In this document: piece after piece, positions 47,510 to 56,800 of the stretch
How the letters are laid out: every line of letters starts with the position of its first letter
Position numbering within the stretch: the stretch's first letter is position 1
From: JADLCX01 sp964630785
GTDB lineage: Bacteria > Planctomycetota > Phycisphaerae > Phycisphaerales > UBA1924
Reading direction: 5' to 3'
DNA: 64,000 nt
Assembly (NCBI GenBank): GCA_964630785.1
Contig: CAZVZG010000001.1
Span: forward strand, 124,001 to 188,000
Notes under the pieces: model-generated
The model's input: only the letters and a program-made list of their open reading frames with translations
Databases searched by the model: none
Told to the model about the DNA's origin: nothing
Translations under genes and position numbers: made by a program

Positions 47510-48477
47510 CCGTTCTCGCGAATCCACGCCCATTGGCGGCCTACGCCGTCGGCAAAGACGGTGGTCGGCTTGAAGCCGAGTTCCGCGGTGGCGCGGGTCA
47601 GGTCGGCGTAGGTCCGCTCGACGTCGCCGGGCTGCATGGGCTCGGAGCGAATCCGCAGCTCGCGCCCGCTCACGCGCTGGATGGTCGCGATCATGTCGCG
47701 CAGGCTCACCGGGGCCGAGTTGCCCAGGTTCCACACGCGGAACCCGAAGTGGTCGATCCGGTCGTACGCCGCGAGCACGCCGCCGACGATATCGTCGATG
47801 TAGGTGTAGTCGCGGCTGCTCGACCCGTCGCCGAACATGGTGATCGGTTCGTTCCTGAGGGCCCTGTGCAGGAAAAGGTTGATGGCCAGGTCGGGGCGCT
47901 GGCGCGGGCCGTAGACCGTGAAGAACCGCAGGCACGCGGTGGGCATCCGCGTGAGGTGGTGGTGTGTGTGGCCGATGAGCTCGCAGGCGCGCTTGGTCGC
48001 GGCGTAGGGCGAGATGGGCGCGCTCACGTCCGCATCCTCCGAGAACGGCACAGACGCGAGATTGCCGTAGACGCTGGAGCTCGACGCCATCACGAACCGC
48101 TCGCACCCGGCGCGCCGGGACTCTTCGAGCAGCACCGAGGTGCCCGTCACGTTGACACGCGCGTAGCCGACGGGGTCGGCGATGCTCGGGCGCACGCCGG
48201 CTTTGGCCGCGAGGTGGATCACGCCCTGGGGCCGGTGCGACTCGAACACGCGGCGCATGGCGTCGGCGTCGCAGATGTCGGCCTCGACGAGGTGGTAGGC
48301 GTCCTGCGGGGCGCGGCGCATGGCGAGCGAGATGTTGCGCTGCTTGAGGGCGGGGTCGTAGAAGGGATCAAGGTTGTCGACGCCGACCACGCGCCGGCCG
48401 CGAGCCAGGAGCGCTTCGGCCGCGTGCGAGCCGATGAACCCGGCGGAGCCGGTGATGAGCACGGGGCGGTCGGGCAT
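47506..48477 (-). CDS. NAD-dependent UDP-sugar epimerase (UDP-glucuronate 4-epimerase-like)
   Basis: Protein of 323 aa, an extended short-chain dehydrogenase/reductase. The NAD site is LITGSAGFIGSHAAEALL. Catalytic residues are Ser133-135 (ASSSSVYG) and Tyr158-x3-Lys162 (YAATK). Further family motifs are NLDPFYDPALKQRNI, FFTVYGPRQRPDLAINLF and FGDGSSSRDYTYIDDIV. NLDPFY and RPDLAI are typical of UDP-glucuronate 4-epimerases. It supplies a sugar nucleotide for the polysaccharide cluster. A structured leader with an intrinsic terminator lies upstream (48517-48679). Confidence 0.92.
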   Translation of the reverse strand: MPDRPVLITGSAGFIGSHAAEALLARGRRVVGVDNLDPFYDPALKQRNISLAMRRAPQDAYHLVEADICDADAMRRVFESHRPQGVIHLAAKAGVRPSIADPVGYARVNVTGTSVLLEESRRAGCERFVMASSSSVYGNLASVPFSEDADVSAPISPYAATKRACELIGHTHHHLTRMPTACLRFFTVYGPRQRPDLAINLFLHRALRNEPITMFGDGSSSRDYTYIDDIVGGVLAAYDRIDHFGFRVWNLGNSAPVSLRDMIATIQRVSGRELRIRSEPMQPGDVERTYADLTRATAELGFKPTTVFADGVGRQWAWIRENG

Positions 48478-48516
48478 GGCGGATTGTTGGCCGCGGGCAC
48501 GGAGCGAAAAAAAGCA

Positions 48517-48540
48517 GGGCGCAATCGTGAGACTGCGCCC
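48517..48540 (-). terminator. Intrinsic terminator just upstream of the epimerase gene
   Basis: On the minus strand a perfect 7-bp stem GGGCGCA/TGCGCCC with a 10-base loop is followed by CTGC and seven T (48513-48507). It lies only ~30 bases before the epimerase start, on the same strand, so it would stop transcripts before the gene: attenuation, or the end of a small RNA. Confidence 0.65.
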
Positions 48541-48633
48541 CGCTGGAGGAGAGAGAGATCAGGGGGAGGAAACGATCGCTATCGGATGGCTCGGGTCGAT
48601 CGCCTTGAAAGAACCCGCCCGTGTCGCGATCGC

Positions 48634-48679
48634 ACTCGGGCAACCGGCACACCACGGTGGGTGCGAAGCTTGCCCAAGT
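48634..48679 (-). ncRNA. Candidate structured leader or small RNA upstream of the epimerase
   Basis: A 10-bp helix (ACTTGGGCAA at 48679-48670 with TTGCCCGAGT at 48643-48634, one G-U pair) encloses a second helix starting GCAC and ending GTGC. About 95 bases separate it from the terminator at 48540. It matches no riboswitch class that I recognise. Transcription has not been shown. Confidence 0.35.
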
Positions 48680-49062
48680 TGAACACATCGATATTAGCCC
48701 AGAAACACCGCTCTGACACGCGCTTATACGCATTTGCCCGCCGGATGTTCCCCGCCCGGCGGCACAATCGGTACATCCCTTGAATGGCGGGTCAAGATAA
48801 CTTCGCGGCCATCGTGGCCCGATCGGGGAAGGCCCGGCGAATGCGCGGCGTTTGTTCGGAATTGGGTCCCGACAGCGGGTGAGACAGCGACGTCCAAAAA
48901 AAAGTCGCCGCGACCATCGCCCGGCTTCGCTGGACCAATCCACGATTCCTCGTTACCGGACGTCGGTGGCACCACTACAGGCGGGGTGTACAGCCCGAGC
49001 CGGGGCCGAAGGGTTTGTGGCGGGCGGTGCGGACTCGCGATGCCGTTCCGCGATCGGCGAAG
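48680..49062. other. Intergenic region upstream of the leader
   Basis: It lies between the DUF1223 gene end and the candidate leader. It holds AT-richer patches around 48690-48735 suitable for a promoter and a short A tract at 48896-48903. No convincing ORF was found. Confidence 0.35.
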
Positions 49063-50013
49063 TCAGTCCGACCCGCCCGGGGCGGCCGCCTCGTTCGCGC
49101 CCAGGACCCGCATGTCGCCCCCGTCCTGTGCGACCACGACCACCGAGCAGTGTTCCGGTCGGACGTCTTTGGGCACGGTGAGCCGCAGCGTCAACCGCGA
49201 GTCCGGGCCGCGATCGGACTCGGCCATCGCGCGCACCACGCGCTCGTGCCTGAGTTCCAGGCCCTTGTTCTCGCCGGCGCTCACGCGGCTGCTCAGCCCG
49301 TTCTCCACCAGCAGCGCGAGCACGCGGACGTTGCCGGGCAGGGTTTGACCCTCGGGCGCGGCCACCGAGCAATCGACCGCCAGCGGTTCGCCGGGCTTGA
49401 TCTGGGCGCGGGTCGCCCGGACCCGAGCCCGCGCCGGCTGCTTGCGGGCCTCGGCGACGGCCGCGACGGCCTTGTCGCGGTCGCCGCCGACGAGGGACGT
49501 GACGCCGTTGACGATGATCTGCGGCGTGAAAACGCGCTGGTCGCCCTTGCGCCGGGCGTAGTCGCGCTGGTGCTCGGAGAACGCCGCGCTTGAGAACGCG
49601 TCGATCCAGCCGAGGTTGTTCCAGTAGTCAACATGGAAGGCCAGCGGGAAGAAGCCCGCGTCGCCGGCGTGCTCGCCGATCAGGTCGGCGAGCAGGCGGT
49701 CGGCGGGCGGGCAACTGGAGCAGCCTTCGGAGGTGAACAGTTCGACCACGACCGGGTTCGGAGCGGGTTCCTTTTCGGCCTTGGTCGGGGGTTCGGCCGC
49801 GGAGCTCGGGCGCGGTTTGGCGCTTTGCTGACTGCCGAGCCACGGGGCCTGCTTGAGTCCGGCGGGCGCGAAGACCTGAGGATCGATTCGCGGTGCGGCC
49901 GTATCAGCGGGCCCGGGCGTCGGCGCGTCGGACCCGCCCCAACCGGCCAGCATTGCCAGCGCGATCGCGGCCCCGAGGATGAACATGACGATCGTCAGGC
50001 GGAGGTTGTTCAT
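49063..50013 (-). CDS. DUF1223 thioredoxin-like membrane-anchored protein
   Basis: Protein of 316 aa from ATG 50013. An uncleaved signal or anchor (RLTIVMFILGAAIALAMLAG) and a Pro/Ala-rich linker lead to the DUF1223 core: VVVELFTSEGCSSCPPADRLL with a Cys-x-x-Cys pair, AFHVDYWNNLGWIDAFSSAAF, QRDYARRKG and RVFTPQIIVNGVTSLVGGD. This thioredoxin-fold family is found in periplasmic or secreted proteins of unknown redox role. The N-terminal extension of ~85 residues is longer than usual. Confidence 0.92.
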   Translation of the reverse strand: MNNLRLTIVMFILGAAIALAMLAGWGGSDAPTPGPADTAAPRIDPQVFAPAGLKQAPWLGSQQSAKPRPSSAAEPPTKAEKEPAPNPVVVELFTSEGCSSCPPADRLLADLIGEHAGDAGFFPLAFHVDYWNNLGWIDAFSSAAFSEHQRDYARRKGDQRVFTPQIIVNGVTSLVGGDRDKAVAAVAEARKQPARARVRATRAQIKPGEPLAVDCSVAAPEGQTLPGNVRVLALLVENGLSSRVSAGENKGLELRHERVVRAMAESDRGPDSRLTLRLTVPKDVRPEHCSVVVVAQDGGDMRVLGANEAAAPGGSD

Positions 50014-50157
50014 GTCGGTTCGCCGGGGTGGGCTCGGAACACGCCCGATCGCGCGCCGAGTCCGAACTGACTATCGGTTACCGGAAGCGCCGGCGTGCGC
50101 GCCGAAGCGACACCGGCGTGCAGAATCCCGCGAGCGGAGGTTACTCGGACCCGGAAC

Positions 50158-51342
50158 CTAGGCCGTCGCGAGGCGAGGGCGCGCCGGGGAGGCCGGCTTC
50201 GCCCGCCCGGGCCCAAGCCGCCGGAGGAGCAGGGCGGCCTCGAAGAACGCCCACGCGGCCGCGCCGGGCAGGGCCCAGCCGGCGGAGGGGTCGAGGCGCT
50301 CGATCGCTCGGGCCACGAGGGCCTGGGCATTGCCCTTCCACAGGCTCTTGGCGATGCCGACCAGCGGGTGCGGGCGGAGCAGCGGGCGGTAGAGGCCGCG
50401 GGCGAGCCAGTGGACGCCCGCGGGGCCCTTGGTCGAGGCGGCGATGAGGACGCGCTCGACGGCCGCGGCGTCGTCGATCCGGCCCGCGGCCCGCATCGCG
50501 TCGGCGGCACGGACCATCTCGATGCCCTCGCGCCCGGTGACGCGAAGGGCTACCGCGCCGCGGGCGCCGGATCGTTCGAGGAACCGGGCCAGGCGTGCGG
50601 CGTCGTCGGCGTTGTCGATGTACTTCATCAGGCGCACCGCGCCCGCGGGCGAGGCGCGCCGGGCGATTTCCGCGGTGTCGGCGGCCAGCGTGCGGAGCTC
50701 CCGTGTGCGCCGGCCCTTGACGGCCGCGAGGAGGAAATCGGCGAAACGGTCGGTCATGGCCCCGGCCTTGCGTGCGGCCTTGAGCAGCGAGGGCGCCCAA
50801 TCGATCTCGGGTGCGAGCGTGGTCAGCACGCCGACGCCCGCCAGCGCGGCGATGACGGGGTCGGTCTTCTCGCCGCGGACCCATCGCCCGGACTGGATGA
50901 TGAGGTCGCGCACGTCACCGACAACGAACAGGTCGGTGGCGACGGCGCCGGCAAGGAGTTCGAGGGACGGATCGGGGGCGTCGGGGTCCTGTGATGCCCC
51001 GGTGTTGCCGCCCGTGATCGCGCCGCGGGTCAGGTCCTTGAGTCGGCGCAGTGCGCTCTGTTGCTCGGCGCTCGCCTTCTTGCGCTCGAGGGCGACGGCG
51101 TCACGGGCCGCGCCGGTGGTGCTCGCGAGCGCGGCGTCGGCGACGACCATCGCCTCGGCGTAGCGCCCTCGCTCGCGCAGGGCCGCGACCTCGGCGGCGA
51201 AGTCGGCGTCGGGGAGCGAGGCGAGCTGCAGCCGGGCCAGCCGCGCGGGTGTGCCGGCGGCGAGGACCCAGAGCAGGAAGCACGCCGCGCCGAGGCGGAG
51301 CACGCCCCAGCGCGATTGCCAAAGCGTGCGCAGCGTGCTCAC
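50158..51342 (-). CDS. Hypothetical membrane-associated alpha-helical protein
   Basis: Protein of 394 aa from GTG 51342, which overlaps the preceding gene's stop (GTGA). One N-terminal hydrophobic helix (LRLGAACFLLWVLAAG) precedes a helical, Ala/Arg-rich region (EVAALRERGRYAEAMVVADAAL resembles a TPR helix pair). Two further weak hydrophobic stretches follow (PVIAALAGVGVLTTLAPEI; AWALPGAAAWAFFEAALLL). No family recognised. It is coupled to the gene upstream, so the pair likely works together. Confidence 0.6.
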   Translation of the reverse strand: MSTLRTLWQSRWGVLRLGAACFLLWVLAAGTPARLARLQLASLPDADFAAEVAALRERGRYAEAMVVADAALASTTGAARDAVALERKKASAEQQSALRRLKDLTRGAITGGNTGASQDPDAPDPSLELLAGAVATDLFVVGDVRDLIIQSGRWVRGEKTDPVIAALAGVGVLTTLAPEIDWAPSLLKAARKAGAMTDRFADFLLAAVKGRRTRELRTLAADTAEIARRASPAGAVRLMKYIDNADDAARLARFLERSGARGAVALRVTGREGIEMVRAADAMRAAGRIDDAAAVERVLIAASTKGPAGVHWLARGLYRPLLRPHPLVGIAKSLWKGNAQALVARAIERLDPSAGWALPGAAAWAFFEAALLLRRLGPGRAKPASPARPRLATA

Positions 51343-52085
51343 TGGCCCGTCCCCCCTACGCCCGGCGATTCCGCATCTGTCGGCGCGCTGGCGTACGGGC
51401 TGTCCCTTACGGGTGCATCGACGAACACGACATCGACCGGCACGGGGTCTCCGCCGGCGGCGAAGGCGCGAACGAGCGCGACCAACTGGTCGCGCGTGGT
51501 CTGCTCGACCGTGCGCCGTTGCTCGGGGCTCAGGCGGAGGGCGCGGGCCTCCTGGTAGAGGCCGGTGCGGGCCAGGCCGAGCTGGTACTCGCCGGCCAGG
51601 TCGCGGAAGCGCCCCCAGCCCACCTGAACGCTGGTCTGCTGGTCATCGCCGACGACCTCGGCCGCGAGCCGCACCGGTCGCGGCACGCGCAGCGTGTAGC
51701 CGTCGTTGAGGATGTTCCGGCTGAGCGATGCGCCGAGCGCGGCGCGGCCGTCGCCCAAGACGCCGGAGAGGTCGCAGCCGTAATAGAGGCGGACCGGCGC
51801 GGTGACGCTGGCGTGCACGTCGCCGCGCCAGGATTCGTCTAAGCGCGACGACTCGACGTCCGCGCGGACCTCGACGGTCACCAGTTTGAGTTGGCGGAGC
51901 AGTTCGGCGACCCGGGGAATGGTGCGGGGAGCGTGCCCGGCGGCCGAGCCCGCGTCTCCCGGGCGAGCGCCGTCGCTGGCCGCGGCCAGGGCGCTCGCGG
52001 TTTCGATCCCCAGGTACATCCGCAGCCCCGCGAACATCGCGACGGCCAGGACCACGACCATCACGAGATAGGAACGGTCACGCAT
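51339..52085 (-). CDS. Membrane-anchored protein, possibly DUF4230-like
   Basis: Protein of 248 aa. An N-terminal anchor (YLVMVVVLAVAMFAGLRMYLG) is followed by LVTVEVRADVESSR, VRLYYGCDLSGVLGDG, LRVPRPVRLAAEVVGDDQQ, and a helical end (LSPEQRRTVEQTTRDQLVALV). The anchor plus a beta domain that describes a tyrosine-containing strand is reminiscent of DUF4230 proteins, but I am not certain. It is translationally coupled to the hypothetical gene downstream. Confidence 0.6.
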   Translation of the reverse strand: MRDRSYLVMVVVLAVAMFAGLRMYLGIETASALAAASDGARPGDAGSAAGHAPRTIPRVAELLRQLKLVTVEVRADVESSRLDESWRGDVHASVTAPVRLYYGCDLSGVLGDGRAALGASLSRNILNDGYTLRVPRPVRLAAEVVGDDQQTSVQVGWGRFRDLAGEYQLGLARTGLYQEARALRLSPEQRRTVEQTTRDQLVALVRAFAAGGDPVPVDVVFVDAPVRDSPYASAPTDAESPGVGGTGQ

Positions 52086-52272
52086 GGCGCACCCCGGAGA
52101 TGGGATCGGCCGGCGGGCGCGGGGGGCGAGAGAAATGGGGGGGGAAAGAAAGGGTTAGTGCCGAGTGCCGAGTGAGAGTCAAATCTCCGGTCCCTCGGCC
52201 TTCGGCCCAAAGCCCTCGGCCCTACTTCCTGATAACAGGGAGGACCCATCAACCGACAGGGTCAAACACATA
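52086..52272. other. Intergenic region
   Basis: It contains a short direct repeat (GTGCCGA twice near 52155-52172) and CCCTCGGCC repeats around TTCGGCC (52191-52222) able to form small hairpins. No ORF is supported. Confidence 0.35.
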
Positions 52273-52303
52273 CGGCCGAATCGCCCTTGAGGCGACTCGG
52301 CCG
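52273..52303 (-). terminator. Hairpin terminator downstream of the PEP-CTERM gene
   Basis: CGGCCGAATCGCC (52273-52285) pairs with GGCGACTCGGCCG (52291-52303) apart from one mismatch, with a five-base loop. On the minus strand it is followed by TATGTGTTT. It lies ~90 bases past the stop of the PEP-CTERM gene. Confidence 0.55.
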
Positions 52304-52389
52304 TGATGTGCCTCTGGCGCCGGGGCCGGTCGCCACGGGGGCGGCGACCGCGACCGGACGTTGCACCCCCCAGCGGGGCAATCGCTTGT

Positions 52390-53259
52390 TCAGTGGCGGC
52401 GGCGACGACGGCCGATGAGCAGACCGCCGGCGACCATGAGCGACATGGTGCCCGGGGTCGGGATGATCGTGCTGCCGAACTGCCAGGAGTTGATCTCGTG
52501 GCGCTCGACGTCCTGCAGGGCGCCGGTGCCGGCCGTGAACCCGACGAACGCCGAATCGCCGCCGCTGAGGTTCAGAAGGGTGGCGAGGTTGACGCTGACG
52601 GTCAGGACCGGGGTGGTCAGGTTGTCGAGGTAGATGTCCATGGTGCCGGGGGCGTAGGTGATGCGCCCGGTGTGGACGGTCCCGTCGGCCCAATCGGTGG
52701 GCGCGAGGTAGTGGCCGAGGCTGAAGCCTGAGGAGGGCCGGTTGTCCAGGTGACCGTTGGTCTGGACGCTGATGTGCTGCCCGCTGTTGAAGTCGCCCCA
52801 GTCGCCGGTGTTGTCCCAGCCGTCGAACTCGATGGCCAGGCTGTTCTCGATGCCGGTGTTGCCGGGGAGCGAGGAGAAGACCTCGTTGGTGGCGTAGCCG
52901 AGCGCGCCGCCGGTTCCGCCGATGGCGCCGGTGCCGGCCGCGGAGTTCTGGATCAGGAAGGCGAAGCCGTCCGACCCGCTGCCGGCGATGTTGCGGATGC
53001 GGAAGGTGAAGGTCGAGTCGAAACCGTTGGCGACGGTCTGGGCCTCGCTCTTCCAGAACGACCCGGCGGAGGCCCGCACGGGCGGCGTGATGGAGAGCGT
53101 CGGTGAAGACTGCACGGCGGCGCCGTTGAGCGTGAGGCCGGCGATCGACGTGAAGTCGGGATAGTCAAAGTCCGCCAGAGCGGGCGTCGCGCTCCCGGCC
53201 ACAAGGGCAAGGGCCAGCACGCCGGTCGGCACGATCGAGGTCTTGAGAGAGAGTTTCAT
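52390..53259 (-). CDS. PEP-CTERM protein with L-type-lectin-like domain
   Basis: Protein of 289 aa from ATG 53259. A signal peptide ends at ATPALADF. The passenger (~residues 30-255) resembles a legume/L-type lectin-like sandwich: TFTFRIRNIAGSGSDGFAFLIQN, ENSLAIEFDGWDNTGDWGD, HTGRITYAPGTMDIYLDNL, AFVGFTAGTG. The C-terminus is a PEP-CTERM sorting signal: PTPGTMSLMVAGGLLIG followed by six basic residues. Such proteins are cut by an exosortase and attached to surface polysaccharide; no exosortase is in this window. It is the only PEP-CTERM protein here, contrasting with the many dockerin tails. Confidence 0.85.
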   Translation of the reverse strand: MKLSLKTSIVPTGVLALALVAGSATPALADFDYPDFTSIAGLTLNGAAVQSSPTLSITPPVRASAGSFWKSEAQTVANGFDSTFTFRIRNIAGSGSDGFAFLIQNSAAGTGAIGGTGGALGYATNEVFSSLPGNTGIENSLAIEFDGWDNTGDWGDFNSGQHISVQTNGHLDNRPSSGFSLGHYLAPTDWADGTVHTGRITYAPGTMDIYLDNLTTPVLTVSVNLATLLNLSGGDSAFVGFTAGTGALQDVERHEINSWQFGSTIIPTPGTMSLMVAGGLLIGRRRRRH

Positions 53260-53845
53260 GACCGAGGTTCCCCGTACCCTTCTGATCTGGGCGCACGCCC
53301 CGAATCCTCGGAGCGAGCGCGTTTTGACCGCGCCCGGAGCGGGAGCTCCGGCTCTTGCCGTGCGGCCGCGGGCCCGCACGACGCACGCGAATCCCTTCGC
53401 GAGTGCTCCGCGCTTGGGCACGAGCCCGAACGCGGCTGAGTTGTCGCGGCTGTTGACCGGGCCGCGAGAGAGAAGACCCACACACCCGCCGGTTTAGGGC
53501 AGATGGGGCCGGAACGGACGCGCCTCGACGCAAACGCCGAGCACGGCCGGGGTTCCGATCTTCGCGGTCAAAGGGTGAAAGTGGCCGCGAGAGAGAATGC
53601 CACGCCTGCACGTTTCCGCGCTGGGCGCCAACGCATCTCTCTCAGCCTGCCGGGTCGACCCCCTCCCAGGGTTCGACGGCGGACCTCATCGGTCCCGACT
53701 ACCCCCAATCGGGGCAGTCGCGAGAACATTAGACCACATCGCGTTCCAAATGCAAGGCGATTTTTGCGCTGCGGGTGGGTGAGCGAGCAAATTCTTGTTA
53801 TCGCGCGTCGTGGCCGGGGTCGAGAGCCTGTCCCAGGGGGTGGAC
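53260..53845. other. 586-base non-coding stretch
   Basis: It lies between the PEP-CTERM gene's 5' end and the stop of the sensor kinase, both on the minus strand. Frames are Arg/Pro/Ala-rich shadows without conserved motifs. An AT-richer patch near 53725-53765 could hold a promoter. I see no repeat or RNA. Confidence 0.4.
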
Positions 53846-56800
53846 TCACATCGGCGTTTTGTTATCGGACACTGGACCGCGGGCGGGGTGGTGGTGGGAC
53901 TGGTCCTCGTCGGCTCCGATCGGGGCCGAGAGCGAACACTCCAAGCCCTCTGGGGGGAACTGGAACTCCACCTTGCCGCCAAGTTGATAGATGATCGCGC
54001 CCTCGATGAGGTCGATGCCCAGGCCGCGACGCGTAGGGGGGGAGGTGGGGGGCCCGTCGCGCTCGGACCATCGCAGCAAGACAACGGGCCGGCCGTCGTG
54101 GAGCTCGGTGGCCCAGCGAATGACGACGCGCCCGCCGGGGCAGGAGAGGGCGCCGTGCTTGGCGGCGTTGGTGGCCAGTTCGTTGAGCGTCATGGCCATC
54201 GATTGAGCGGCGCGGGGGTGGAGAGAGACCTCGGGCCCGTCGGCGTTGAGGCGGTCGGATTCGGACCCGGCGTAGGGCTCGACGACGCGACCGACGAGCG
54301 TGCGCAGGTCGGCGCCGTGCCAGCGTCCCGCTGCGAGGATGTGGTGCATGCGGGCCAGGGCGCGCACGCGGCCCATGAAGGTGGCCTGGAACTCCTGAAA
54401 GTCTTGGGTGGCGCGCCCGGTCTGCTCGGCCAGCGAGAGCACGGCGGCCATGTTGTTCTTCACGCGGTGGTCGAGCTCCTGCATCATGAGGGCCTGCCGG
54501 CGCTCGGAGAGGACCCGCTCGGTGACGTCCTGGACGAAGCTGGACACGCCGATCACGGCGCCGTCGGCGCCGACCAGGGGCGTGTTGTTCCACTCGCAGA
54601 TGATGCGCCCGCCGGAGCGGGTGATGTTGTCGTTGACGGAGTACATCCCGCCGCGCTGGGCCATGAGATCGCGCCAGACCCCCGCGACGGCGGCGCGGGA
54701 CTCGGGCGGGACGATGAGGTCGCCGTGGCGGCCGACGGCTTCCTGAGCCGAGAAGCCGAACATGCGTTGGGCGGTGGGGTTCCACTGCAGGATCTCGAAG
54801 CGCGTGTTCCAGACGATGACGCCGATCGGGGCCTGATTGATGAGCAAGGAGAGGCGGCGCTGGCTGTCGCGGAGGGCCTCCTCGGCCTCGCGCCGGGAGG
54901 TGATGTCGCGCACGAGGATGAGGGCCTCGCCGGGCGACGCGGGGACGACGCGGCCCTCCCACCAGCGGAGGCGACCGTCTCGCTGGGTCTGGTACTCGTA
55001 CACCTGCACGCCGCCCGAAGCGATCGCGTCGGTGAGCGCCCGCATGGCGGTCTCGGCCATGTCGCGGGGCAACACCTCGGTCATGGTGCGTCCGAGGAAG
55101 TCCTTGGGCTCGACGATCAGTGACGCGTTGGGTGGGCCCTTGTAATAGAGATACCGCCCGGAGGCATCGACGCCGAAGAGCAGGTCGGGCATGGCGGCGA
55201 GCAGGGCGCGGTTGGTCGATTCGCTCTGGCGGAGGGCCTGGTCGGCCTCGCGGCGTTCGGTGACGTCGAGGATCGCGGAGATGATGTAGTCGATCTCTCC
55301 GCCGGGCTTTCGGACGATGCGCACCTTGACGCTCGCCCAAACAACCGTCCCGTCGGGGCGCACGTACCGCTTGTCGAGTTCATAGCCCTCGGCGGAGTCC
55401 CTGGACTCATGGAGCAGGTCGAGGTTGCGCTGGATGTCGTCGGGGTGGGTGACTTCGGAGAACGTCCGCCCGATCAGGTCGTCGGCGTCGCGTCCGAAGA
55501 TCTCGCAGGCCCGCCGGTTGACCATCATGAAGCGGCCGTCGGGGCTCACCTGCACGATGCCCACGGCCGACTGCTCGAAGAGGGCGCGGAACCGCGCCTC
55601 GGTGTCCCGCAGGTCGCTCTCCAGCCGCCGGCGCTCGATGGCCAGGCCCGCCAGGCGTGCCGAGGTCGCGATCAGAGACAGCTCCCACTCCTGCGGCGAG
55701 CGGGCCTCGCGGTAGTACATCGCGAACGAGCCAAGCACTTGGCCGTGCCCGTCGAGGATCGGTTCCGACCAGCAGGCCCGCACACCGTTGCGCAGGGCCA
55801 AGTCGCGTCCGCCCTCCCAGAGCGGATCGACGGCGATGTCCGAGACGATCACGCGCGACTTGCGGAACATCGCCGTGCCGCACGAGCCGACGCTCGGTCC
55901 GATGACCATGCCGTTGACGGACTGGGCGAGTTCTTCCGGCAGGTCGGGGGCGGCGGCGGCGCGCATCGAACGACCATCGGCGTCGAGAAGGATCACCGAG
56001 CCGATCGTGCTGGGATCGTGCCGTTGAACACTGCGCACGATCTCGCGCAGGACCTCGTCGATCGGCGCGTCGGAGGCGATGAGGCGCAGGGCGTGGTTCT
56101 GGTGCTCGCGGAGTTTCTCGGCCCAGACCTTCTCGGTGATGTCCACGAACGCGCCCAGGCGCGTGGTCCTGTCGGGCAGCCAGGGGACGCGGCAGGTGGA
56201 GACGAGCACGTCGATCTCGCGCCCGTCCGCGGTGCGGTGCTTCCAGTTCCCGGTGTAATCGGCGGAGGGGTCGGACTCGGTGAAGAACTCGGTGAGCCGC
56301 GGACGCTCGGAGGGCGCGCGAAGGTCGTGGAGCGTCATCTCGGCGAACTCGGCCCGCGAGAAGCCGTACTTGCGGACGGCCGCGTCGTTGACCGCGAGGA
56401 ACCGGAGCGTCGCGCGGTCGTAGATCCACATGGGGAAGGGGTGCTTCTCAAAGACGGCGCGGAAGCGCTCCTCGCTCTGGGCGAGTTGTCGCTCGGCCTC
56501 GACGCGGTCGGTCACGTCGGTGAGCGTGCCGGTCATGCGGACAGGGCGGCCGTCCCGGTCGCGCCGGCAACGGCCGCGCGAGGCGAACCAGCGGTGCTCG
56601 CCCGTGGGCATGCGCAGGCGATACTCGATCTCGTAGGGCTCGTCGCTCTTGAGGTGGCGGTCCAGGGCGAGCCGGACGCGCTCCTGATCGTCAGGGTGGA
56701 GACGCTCCGACCAGGTCGGGCTCTCGGGCCGCTCGGGCGAACGCGAGCCGCCGAAACCCAGCGAGTCGGCCAGTGGTCCGGCCCAGACCGTGAAATCCTT

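Noticed and set aside
53503..53994. 163-codon plus-strand frame downstream of the sensor kinase
   Set aside because: Arg/Pro/Gly-rich, runs into the antisense of the kinase 3' end and lacks any recognised feature.
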